Origin: Panonychus citri
Lineage: Eukaryota > Arthropoda > Arachnida > Trombidiformes > Tetranychidae
Assembly (NCBI RefSeq): GCF_014898815.1
Contig: NW_026515433.1
Span: 1,510,501 to 1,574,500, forward strand
Length of the DNA: 64,000 nucleotides
Direction of reading: 5' to 3'
A model generated the notes under the pieces. It was not told where the DNA came from, made no database searches, and saw nothing but the letters and a program-made list of their open reading frames with translations. Shown piece by piece: positions 24,073-35,300 of this stretch (positions are counted from its first letter, which is position 1; every line of letters starts with the position of its first letter). The translations under genes and the position numbers were made by a program.

Positions 24073-26066
24073 ATGAGGTTTACCTTTGTAACCATTTTCT
24101 GCTTTTCCTTAATTGTTTCCTCATCATGGTCACAATCAGTACAGATCCAAGCATCGAATGGCCGAGGATCGGCTTCCGGTTCTATGTCTCTCTCTGGATC
24201 TTCAGGTCAATTGATTGACAATTTACTTCACCCGCTTCGACCTTTCCTGGGCGAAGCTGGACACAGGGCTCTTCACTCTGCTATCGAAGGCATCCCAAGG
24301 TCGGTTCTAAGTCGAATATCCAATTTAGGTCAACTTTTCGGTTCTCTAATGACCTTCAACCCTTCTAGTATTCCCGTGTTGTTTAACGGGTTTTTCCTGG
24401 TGCCTCGTCAATGTTTTCCTCGATTTTACCTTCTCTTGGAGGTGTTGGTTTAAATGCTCTTACGTCAATGGCCAATTCTAACCTTGGATCAGCGCTCACT
24501 CAGGGTGGACTTTCATCACTTTTGAGACAAAATTTTCCCGCTTCTTTACGGGAAAATCTTGGTGCCTCGAATTTACCTTCGAATCAAGGATTAAACGCTT
24601 TCAATCCAGCCAATATTGCAAGTAACCTTTTCGGTCAAGGAATGTCCAATTTTGCTGGAGTCGCTTCCAGTTTAGCTAATGGTCAACCTTTGTCCGCTTT
24701 ATTGACTATGGCTGGAGGAGCTGCTGATTCTGTTGGTCGATTAGGTAATTTAGCTTCAAATGGACTTAATGTGGCTTCACAAACAGCCAGTGGAATGACC
24801 AATAGATTACCAGGCTCACTTGGACAATTGTCGAATACTTTTTCATCAATGATTCCCAGTGTACCGATGTCAACATCCACCGGTGGTAGTGTGAGTATTG
24901 GCGACGGATCTTTGGGCAGATCAGCTTCCTCCCCGTCAGACTTATCTTCATCTAATCTTTCACGTCAACCCCTTGGTTCAAATTACGATTCATCTGCTGG
25001 TTATCCTTCACCACCAAGCAGTTCGAGTCAATCGTCTCGTTCTTCATCACCCACTCCCAGTCCTACTTCCTCTTTATCTACTCCCTCAGATGCTTCTACA
25101 AGCTCTCTTGACCCTTCGCTTGCCCAAGCATTGAGAGGATTTGGATTTGACCTCAATAGTTTATACTTGGGCGATGGAGCTGGTGGCCAATCACCCCGAT
25201 CTCCATCACCATCCACCACAACTTCACTTTCTTATCCATCAGTAAGTTCACCCTCAACTATGGGTGGTACTTCCAGTTGGACATCTCAATCTTCCCAATC
25301 ACCTTCAGCTAATCTTGGACCATCATCGGCTCCAACTTCATCTTCCTCTTCATCTTTCTCAACTTCTTCAAGTTCATCATCAGGATCTCTTGACCCTTCA
25401 CTTGCTCAAGCTTTGAGAGGCTTTGGGATTGATCTAAGCAATTTCAACATCGGCGGCGGAGCTTCTGGTCAATCATCCCCCTCCTCTCCATCAGCTAATA
25501 TTCCCTCTATTCCTAATGCTGGTCAATCAACTATGAGTGGTACTTCCAGTGGGTCATCTCAACCTTCCCGATTACCATCAGCTAATCTTGGCCCATCATC
25601 AGCTTCAACTTCTCGCCCTGGATCATCTACTCCATCGGCTTCTTCTTCAAGCTCATCATCAGCTTCTATTGACCCTTCACTTGCTCAAACTTTGAGAGGC
25701 TTTGGAATTGATCTAAGCAATTTCAACTTCGGCGGCGGAGCTTCTGGTCAATCATCACCCTCCTCTTCAGGTGTCTCAGCATCAATTGGATCTTCTGGTC
25801 GACCTCAAGCCTCAGCTTCATTCAATGGATTCATAGGCCAGCCATCCGGTCAAGCTTCAGCTTCAACAGGGTCTTCAGGAATGACCGGTGGACTTAGTTT
25901 ATCGTTATCAGGTAGTGGGTCAAACTCTGGACCAAATTCAGGCCAAGGGTCAGGAAACGGACGGGAAGGCGGCAGAGGAGGTGGACGGCGTAGAGGGTCA
26001 ATGTTTTCATCACCTTTGACCAACCTTTTAACCAATAATCCATTAACCTCTTTCTTAAGTGGATGA
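24073..26066 (+). CDS. Silk-fibroin-like Ser-rich secreted protein B, split by a 1-nt deletion
   Basis: The frame starting MRFTFVTIFCFSLIVSSSWS (signal peptide) runs 24073-24453; the rest of the product is in the next frame and ends with TGA at 24064+2000 (26064-26066). Comparison with gene C places a missing base near 24387-24404, where C has 24 nt and B has 23. With it restored the product would be about 664 residues. Order: signal; conserved LLHPLRPFLGEAGHRALHSA and SRISNLGQLFGSLMTFN; an Asn/Ala/Leu-rich region; Ser-rich sequence with three copies of SLDPSLAQALRGFG[FI]DL or its SIDPSLAQT variant; a Gly-rich stretch; and a tail ending NNPLTSFLSG. The downstream frame has stayed open for 551 codons, so the deletion is either recent or a sequence error. 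Poly(A) signal AATAAA at 26084-26089. Silk role is inferred from composition. Confidence 0.72.
25485..25820 (+). repeat. 336-bp tract shared with gene A (22497-22832)
   Basis: Partner of the tract in gene A. Just before it, B has its own, more diverged copies of the same module, so this copy is closer to A than to its neighbours in B. Confidence 0.9.
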
Positions 26067-26103
26067 ACAATTAAAAATATTTGAATAAAAAGCAAATTAT
26101 TTA

Positions 26104-26268
26104 TACGATTTTGATTAAATCAGTCTGCCAATGATAAATTGATTAAAATGATGTCAAACTCAACAACGTTAATTGTTGTCTAATTGTGACAATATCTAAT
26201 CAATCGGTAATGTCATTATCAGTGTGAATTAAATTGTTGATAATATTGATTCTGATCGTGACGCTTAT
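26104..26268 (+). repeat. Orphan copy of the gene A upstream region
   Basis: Near-identical to 21613-21782, same orientation, but no A-type coding sequence follows it. It starts only about 40 bp after the stop codon of gene B. Confidence 0.9.
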
Positions 26269-27593
26269 CTAATATAAACCCCACAACTTGACACCAGTGT
26301 TTTCAAATACGCTATGAAAGTACTTTCAAATGACCTTGAAACATGTGTGACCTTTTCTAATTTCACGATTACTTTACAATCAAACTATTCTTCGTGAAGT
26401 AACTAATCATCTTAGTCATTATCAAATTATTACTCATGAATATAAATTAATTTTTCAATCATAATGACTTAATATTGTAATTTATTTAATTTGATAATCT
26501 TGAAAGTTCAGACCGTTATTTTTGGATTAGGTTATTCAAGCTCAACAACGAATCTTATTCAGCTCAATCTAGTGAATTATCGCATTAAGAATCTGATCCA
26601 ACTTCATGTGCTGAGTTCCTTTTATCCCACAGGATTTTTTGAAACTTCGTCAACGGTGGGGCGATGACCGCGAATGAAAATTCTTCAAACCCTAACACGA
26701 ATATTTAAATAGAAGGTATTGGATTTTGAAGCGCCGACGAAAGGCGATTTTACGCTAATTTAAAGCAATTTCTCGATTTCGATGGACTTTCGGACATAGA
26801 GCAAAGTATTCGAAATCAATTCTGGAAAATTTAGAAAAAAAGTCAAATATATTAATTGAAACAATCTCTTATTTTAACAGAAAGAAAAAGATAATTACTT
26901 ATTTAGATGAAATAAAAAAGGGATTTCAATTAACTTTTTAATTTTGTTCTCGTGTACAAAAGTTGAAGTGTCTAATTAATGAGATTCACTTTCACGCTCA
27001 ACTTGATCATGATTCCAATGGGTAAACAATTAACTCGTTAATCATTTGATAATGAAAAACATTCAAGCTCACAACACGTTGGTACAATAATCTTGCTTAC
27101 AATCAATATGTTGCTAATCAAAAGTCACTAAGTAATTAGTTTTACTGATTAATTAACAATTATCATCGATGACAATTGATTAGCCTCAATTGTCCTGAAT
27201 TTTTTTCAATGTCAAACTGATTAACAAAAACAAAAACAAAGTCTAATTTGCTGATCATATTCAAAAAAAAGGTAAACAATTTAAATTAAAAGTTCGAGTA
27301 TAATAAAAATAATCAAAAATTCAGGGAATCAATCTGAAAATTAACTAAGCACAATCAATATCTTTTTAATTTCATGTAATTTTTTTCTTAAATTAAGTTA
27401 CAATTGATCTAAAAATAGTAATACTAGTTAATCATTAGGTAGAATGAATTAATTATTACAATCAATCATTCAATCAAAATGACTACTGCCAATAGGACAA
27501 TTAAACTTTAACAATGATCTCTGTTAAATTTGTTTATTGTAACAATTAGAGCAAATAATTAGATCAGAAAAGTGATTTATTATTAGATGAGAA
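26269..27593. other. Intergenic between B and C
   Basis: 26269-26915 has no recognisable gene; 26640-26830 is more GC-rich and of unfamiliar word usage (possible insertion). From about 26915 on, the sequence is homologous to the upstream region of gene B. Confidence 0.55.
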
Positions 27594-27602
27594 TATAAAA
27601 AG
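27594..27602 (+). promoter_or_regulatory. TATA box of gene C
   Basis: TATAAAAAG about 95 bp upstream of the ATG, identical to that of gene B. Confidence 0.7.
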
Positions 27603-27696
27603 AAAGTTAATATCGATTAGAATTTTCATTTTAATCATTGGTGTTTATGTTCAGTTCTTATTAATTGTGATCAAGTTAATCAACCAAATTTAGAAG

Positions 27697-28573
27697 ATGC
27701 GATTTACCATTGCAATAGTTTTCTGCTTTTCCTTAATTGTTTCCTCATCATGGGCACAATCAACCAGTTCAATGCCAAACTCTGGTTCTTCAGGTCCGTC
27801 GATTGACAGTTTACTTCATCCACTTCGACCTTTTCTTGGTGAAACTGGACACAAGGCTCTTCACGCTGCTATCGAAGGGATTCCAAAGTCAGTTCTGAGT
27901 CGAATATCCAATTTAGGTCAACTTTTCGGTTCTCTAATGACCTTTAATCCTTCCAGTATTCCCTCGTTATTCAATCAAATCTTTCCAAATGCTTCGTCAA
28001 TGTTATCTTCGATTTTACCATCTCTTGGGTACAGTCCAAGTGCTCCTGTTTCGAGGTCTGGTCTAGAACCCTCAACATCTACTCGATCTGGATTTTCATC
28101 ATCTCCATCAGAATCACAGTTTAGACGAAACTCTCCAACTTCCCAAAGGGAAAATCGAGGCTCTTCGAATTCACCTTCGAACCAAAGATTTAACTCTTTT
28201 AATCAAGATTACAGTCCAAGTGATTCTACTGGTCGATTCAGTAATCTCGCTACAAGTGGATATGATAGGACTCCAGAAATGGAAGATGAAATCGATCGAT
28301 TATCGAGCTTATATGGTCCATATTCTGGCTCCAGTGGCCCGACTGTATCAAATAGACCAGGAAGTCAACGGGAATCTGAACGAGAACGAGAACGAGAACG
28401 AGAACGAACGAGAACGAGAACGAGAAATAAGACGCGAAAGTAGACGTGAGAGTAGACGTGAGAATAGACAGGAAAGTAGCCGAGAAAGTGACCGAGAGAG
28501 AAGGTCAATGTTTTCGTCGCCCTTTACAAATCTTTTATCGAACAGTCCATTCGCCCCCTTCTTAAGTGGATGA
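27697..28573 (+). CDS. Silk-fibroin-like secreted protein C, alternate C-terminus by 2-nt loss
   Basis: As written, the frame from ATG 27697 stops at 28443 (248 residues). Signal peptide MRFTIAIVFCFSLIVSSSWA; then LLHPLRPFLGETGHKALHAA and SRISNLGQLFGSLMTFN, shared with gene B. Ser/Asn/Arg-rich sequence follows, then an Arg-Glu repeat coded by GAACGA hexamers starting at 28378. Between 28407 and 28408 two bases of the hexamer pattern are missing; after that the written frame gives RTRTRT and stops. The other frame continues ERERE, an Arg/Ser/Glu-rich run, and SMFSSPFTNLLSNSPF to LSG, which matches the C-terminus of gene B. With two bases restored the product would be about 292 residues. Poly(A) signal AATAAA at 28604-28609. 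It lacks the DPSLAQ module of A and B. Confidence 0.72.
28378..28423 (+). repeat. GAACGA coding hexamer repeat with a 2-nt break
   Basis: Five perfect GAACGA units (28378-28407), then ACGA, then two more units (28412-28423). The 4-nt unit changes the reading frame of gene C. Confidence 0.9.
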
Positions 28574-29369
28574 AAAATTAACAAAAAAGAAACGTAACTT
28601 ATGAATAAATTAACTTAATTGCTAAGAATAAATAGAACCGTTTATTTATTATTCATTGTAAACATTGAATCGAACTTTTTTCTTGGTTAACTGCGGTGAT
28701 TAATAAATTTGTTTCAAAAAATTGAATTATTCTATACATTTATCTAATACATGATTTGAATTGTTTAGGCCAAATAATTAAGTTAGTCAATGATGTTGAA
28801 GAGATCATTTTTAATGAATCATATTTGGTGATTTAATGGATCTTGAATCAGTGATTACAGGTAAGTACAGGTAAAGTCGATTCGCCTGAAATAAATTTTC
28901 AATCCTTTTGGGATAATCTCGAGAACAACAAGGAACAGAAACTGAACAGTTCTAATCAATTCGACTGATCAACTTGAACATCATTTTATTAAAATTGAGA
29001 AAATCGATGATGAACGAATCCAGCAAGACAATTAGGTAGGTCAGTTCTTTTTTCTATCAAAAATTGTTCGAAATTTTTCATTATCTAGAATAGAATCAGA
29101 AATTCTGATTCAGAAACGACCGTCGAAATATTTATCGACAATCAGAATTTAAACTTGGCGCGTATCGGTAAAGATTCGAATCCAACATCTACTCAGTAGA
29201 AAATTCGGATCTGTTTATGTTTTTCTCTCATGTAAATTGTCAAATAATTATTTTAATCTTTTCTTTTGTTTCTTTTTTTATTATTTTATTTTATTCTATT
29301 TTATTTTAATTAATGAATTAATTATATTTACTCTTCTAAAAGGTGGATAAACAGAAAATCATTCCAAAA
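28574..29369. other. Intergenic plus likely 5' UTR of Sowah
   Basis: Contains the poly(A) signal of gene C. A pyrimidine-rich run ending CTTCTAAAAG at about 29333-29342 looks like a splice acceptor, so an untranslated or coding upstream exon of the Sowah gene is likely. I could not identify that exon in frame. Confidence 0.5.
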
Positions 29370-32300
29370 ATGAATCCACAAAGATCAATGCAACAACTTG
29401 TACAACAACAGCAGTCACAAATTCAACCACAAATCCAACCACAACTTCAACCGCAACTTCAACAATTCCATCCACAGCAATTACAACAACAACACCAGCA
29501 GCAGCTGAATCATCATTCATCTCATCTACTTCTACCCCAACCTCAATATCAATCACAATATCAATTAGCACCACAATTTCAACAGCCTTTCCCCCAACAA
29601 TACACTCAACTTAACCAGCAACATTTATTACATTCCCAACCCCAATTACCACAATCACAACCACAATCCCAACCACAAGCACCACAAATGGTTCAAGCAT
29701 CGTCATCAATCGAGGAGGCTAAAAGATTTTTACAAAGCACAAACGCTTGGTGTGACAATGATACTCCTCCCCAACCACCCCCGAGAAGACGATTCACTTT
29801 TAACAATCATGTTTCACCCATGAATAAATTTCCACCAACCAGGGAACAACAACAATCAGTTTTCTATTTGTGTAATAACACTGAGACAAAGGTATAAAAA
29901 CTCTCTCTCATTGGTTATTTTTCTCTAACGGTTAATTGTTTCCCTTCATTTGCCTTATTTCCTTTTTCTCTGATTTTGTAACTAATCCATTTTTCTCTTT
30001 TTCTCTTGTTTTTACTTTTGTTTTTCTACCTTTCTCATCAAATCGATCATCATCTTCATCTTCATCATCATCAGCCTACAGTTAATCCTTTATATCCAAA
30101 TGGTCAACACGATAAATTAAAGGAGATCCACGAATTAGCCTTTAAAAGTCCTGGTCGAGTGAAGGAACATGCACAAAAATTGAACAAAATGGTTTCCGAA
30201 AGTGAACTTAAACCTCCAATGCCTGTTACTATTAACTCTTCACCCACTCCGGTAATTAAGACAACCGGAAGAACCAAATGTCCGAGTAGAGAGGAAGACA
30301 ATGATTCGGCTTCCGTTCAACCGTTTGATCCTCTAAGGAGGAAATGGATGTTGACAACATCTAATTGTGATTACACCGAGATGGTTTCCCTGTTGAAAAA
30401 AGATGCCACTCTCGCTGGATTAAAGGTGATCCTTTTTTTTAAATCACAATCGTTGATTATGTGAAATCCAATCAATTTTCCCACTTGTTGTTGATTCATC
30501 TCACATTTACATGTCAATTTTTGTTTCCCTAATTACCGATTAACATCAATTTGATTCAGTTTATCCATAATTTAGCTATGGATCAATTTTCATTATCACT
30601 CAATTGATTTACTAATTAAGTGTTTATCTTTGATTTTTTCTTCATGCTCATCTCATATTCATTCAGGATTTCACCTCAGTAAGTTGTTTAATTGTTCAAC
30701 GCTAATCTCTTAATTGTTATGATGATTTTCTAATCAATTTCTTACAAAATTTAATTTCATTTTGACTCTAATTTTCAGGGGGTAAGTGTCAATACAAATT
30801 TGCGTTTGTCAATCAATTTGGCAACAATTAACTTTAATCTTTTTTCACATCGTATCGTCGTCATCCTAAATTGCTCATTGATGGTTTTTTTAGTATGTAA
30901 GTAAATGACGATCTACTCTAATTAAATTTTAATCTGACTCTTTAATTAATGACTAATTTTAATCCCTTAATCAATAGACGGCTTTACATTGGGCAGCTAA
31001 ATTTGGAAAACCTGAGATCATCAAGTTAATTGCTGGAACCCATGGTGTCAATGTAAACAAAAAATCTGTAAGTGATTTAATACCAATATGGGAATAGATT
31101 GTTTTTTTTTGTTCAATTTAACAATTTGTCCTTGTCATAAATTGTTACAATTTAATAGATTATCATGTCAATTAGCAATCATCATAATCATCATAATCAT
31201 GATTGTTTTTCAAGTTGAATTTAAATTACTTCAATTTATCAATCAAAAAAACTATTGCTTAACCTTGGAGTTTCAATCATCATCATTATTGTTTGATTTT
31301 GTTTTGATTTTAAATCTCAAGGATTATAACAATTTACTAATTATGTTTCTCTTTTTATTTTGTTTTGTTTCAACAGCACGTAAGTTCATTACTCAACACT
31401 CTGGATTAATCAGATTTAAATTGTTATTATTAATACGATTATTTGAAGAAATGAATTGGAATTGAAAATTGAACGTAGACAGAAAAGCTGATTTAACAAC
31501 AATGATAAATACATGATGACATTTGATTGATGTTGATCAATTCAAACTTGTAAGCTGGATTATACTATTGGAGATGATTTAAAATCATAATTCAAAAGCT
31601 CAGGGAAAAAAACCACACACAAACAAAACGATCATGATAATAATCATCCATTAATTGTTCAATATTGTTTACCCCATGATATTCAGCTGAAGAATCTTCT
31701 CTCTCTCAAAAAAAAATCTGTTAATGATGATTAATTGAATACGATATGTTTTTCATGGTGTTTCCAATGGATCAGGAGTAAAATCATCAATTGAATTGGT
31801 TACCTGTTGCCTGATGAGAGAGAGAGAGAGTCACAAAAAGAAAATAACTAATCAACTTCCTATCATCATCAACAATCATTTGCTAATGATAATCATCTTT
31901 GATCTCATTTGCTTTCTTAATGATAATCAGGACGAACGCCTCAGATCACTCAGAGGGTGAGAGAGAAAGAGAGAGAGAGAAAAACATAAACAAACAAAAT
32001 GATGATGATGATGAGGTATCATCATCATCATCATCAGGTAAATCTAGGAGAAAGAAAGATAAAAGTAAGAAAACTAAATGTAAGAATTTATTATTTATTA
32101 ATCCAGTTAGTTTTGCCCAAAAAATTCAAGGTAACCAACCAGCTAAATCATTTTACTTGTTGGTTACATGATCCTTAACTTATTTATCCAGCTTAATCTT
32201 TACCTGGATTAAATATGTTTGAATCTCTTTTTTAATATTTTACCTGAAAAAATTAACTTTAAACTACAGTAGCTCTCAACTGTTAACGATTACACTGATA

Positions 32301-35300
32301 ACTTTACCTGAATGGAGCAACTTGATAGCAGCAACTAAAACCTGTCTTAAGCTCAGCATGATTCTTGCACCATGCATAGTCACCAAAGCTGATTTAATTA
32401 ACCACCAATGAAGTTAAATAGTTACCATTTAAAACAAACTTATCATTTATCAATTGTAATTGTCCATCTCTCTCTCTCTCTCTCTCTCTCTTATTACTTA
32501 TCTTAGTTTTTTGTTATTATTTGAAAACATGATGATCAGTATCATCATGATAATCATTATTGTTATTTTAGTGTTTAATTTATGTTGACTGTTACCTGTT
32601 GATTGTATCAACAATCAACTTTACCACAATCAATTTAAATTACCCTAATCACATTAGTTGACTTGTTTTGACTTTTTCTTGTCCAGGAAATATACATATT
32701 ATTATTGATCAACTTGTTTGATTATAATCAACAATTTTATCATTCAATCAATTTGAAACCTTGACAATCACCATTAACTATCATCATTAATTTAATCCAG
32801 TTTATGTTTCTCTCTCTCTCACTCACTCACTCACTCACTAAAATAATGATTGAGTTTATTGATTTCCTTTGGTTTTAGGTTTCAAATGATAACTTTTTTT
32901 TACTCGTTTTCTTTTTGAAAACTTTATCAACAAGATAATGATTATCGATTAAATCAATTGACTTGGAGATATTAATTTCAATGGTTAATCCGTTAAAATT
33001 ATTAACTGATAATCTCCTCTGAAAGCTTAATCAACTCTCTAATTAAATAACTATTAACGTTATCAATTTGTTTAGTAACAAATTGACGTTTAACTAAACT
33101 CATCACCTTTCACCAAATCAACTGTCATCTCTCATCTGATTATCTAAAAATTTCACATGGTAACTTGAGTATTATCATCAATTTAAATGATCGTATTATT
33201 ATCATCACGATATATTTAAATTCAATTTGTTCACCTTAATTTACATTGGATAATTATCAATTAATCACTTAAACCCAATATCCTATCACGGATAAAGAGC
33301 CATTACTCAATTGTCTCAAATTTCTTGAAATAATCAGTAGAAAATCATCTTGAAATTAACTTGGAATCACCAAATTAATTTTAGCTAAAAAATTCACTAA
33401 TTATGATCAAATTAATTACTTCTCTCTCTTTCTATTTATCTCCAGGGTGGTTATACTCCCCTTCATCTTGCAGCGATTCATAATCATGAAAATATCATGG
33501 AACTTTTGAAAATCTATGGTGCGAAAAATTCTCAATTCTCTCTCGTTTCGATTAATATTATAATTGTTATTTCCTATTATTCATTTTGTTGTAATTTTAT
33601 TTCTTTTCCTCTTGATTATCTCCAGGAGCCGATACTTCACTTCGAGATCATTCCGGTAAACTGGCTGAACAATATACGACCATTCGTAGTCCACTTCGAA
33701 GTTCAAATAGTAACAATTCCAGTGGATCGTTACGATCAAAAGCCAGTAACGGATCATTAAATGGGTCTCAACGTAAGATGTTTATCACAACCGAGGATTA
33801 CAATAACAATAACGCCTCGACACCTAATCTGTCAGCACTGTCACCGACCTCGTCGACTTCACCATCATCTCCAGTCTCTCGAGCCTCTTCACTAACCCGT
33901 AATCGTAATCGTATCCGTCAAGCTCATCGTAATCTCTTTGGAAAGATTCCAACCCAATATAAGACTCTAAAATTTTAATCCAATCCAATTAACTAATTTA
34001 ATCAACAGTCAATCTCATTAACAGTTAACAATCAACCAAGAATCACAAGAAACAAACAAACAACCAAAAAAAAACCCACAACATATAAAAGCAACTCAAT
34101 CAAAAACCTTTATAATTAACTTTATCATAACCTTAATCATTTAATGTTAGATTTTTATTTTCTCACTTACCATGTGATTAAGATAATCTTGATTAGTTGA
34201 TTATTTGTAAATTAACTAATCACTTTTTACACATCCCACGATAGTTTAACAATTAACCAAATCACCAAAGTAAAACTAACCGAGAGCTTTAAACAATCAA
34301 CACCAACATTGAAACCTTTTAACTAAAATAATCCTTAAATTATTACATTCTAATCAAAAACAAAAAGCTCAATGTTATATATACACTATATCTTAATTGT
34401 AAACAATTTAATCTAATTGTTTAATAATTGAAAAACTTTCCAAGGTTCCTAAATTATAAGTCTAATGAAAGTGAAACAATCAATTTAAGAGATACATGAG
34501 ATTGAAACGATTCCCTCCAAACAATTTATTTTTACATAAAATTAACTAATAAACTAATTTTCACACAAAATTTACTAACAATTGGACGAGAAAATTTAAT
34601 CAACTAACAAAAATTAACTAATTAAAAAACAGTTAATCAACTTTTCTTAAATTGTTCTGTTTACAGTTAAACACAGTTCCAGTTCATCTCATAGTCACAC
34701 CAAACTATCAGGTAAACAAATTTACTAAATTATGATTATATATAAAATTGGTAAATTAAATCAATTGGCTTAATTGTTACTCTAATTAAAACAGATAAAG
34801 GTCGTTCCGAATCATCATCATCTTCATCATCAGCATTCATAAGAATTGGATCATTAAATAAGATGCGGAAAACTGCGGCAGCAATTAAAGGAATTAAAAG
34901 TTGGGGATCAGCTGAATCAGTTTCCGATTCTGTAAGTACTCAAGTTTATTGATTAAGTTTCTCTAATTGCTAATCAATTTATAGTAACAATTAATAATCA
35001 ATTAAAACAATCGGTTAAAACTTGAACCATTTCAGAATACGATGCCACCGCCAAAGAGTTCATCCAAAAAGAAGCGAAGTAAAAAAACTTTGAGGTAAAT
35101 AATTAAAATTAATTTTTCTCTCTCTCTCAATTTGATTTAATTATTAATCCCAATTAACCTAAATTATTATGAGAATCCGATTATCTTGTAATTGATTGGA
35201 AAGCTTTGTCAACAATTAATTTCCAATACGATGATTGAAATGAAAAAGGATTGAACCTTTGATAATTTCCAAAGGTAATCAAAGTTAATTTAGTTTGGCG

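Noticed and set aside
28844..28860. Mini-frame MDLESVIT followed by GTAAGT, a possible first Sowah exon
   Set aside because: Joining it to the acceptor at 29342 gives a stop at once in the Sowah frame, in either donor position.
31976..32090. Possible extra Sowah exon (Ser/Lys-rich, near GGTAAA and TGTAAG)
   Set aside because: Low complexity, breaks the conserved H-GGYTPLH junction, and the ATC/GAT repeats there explain the open frame.
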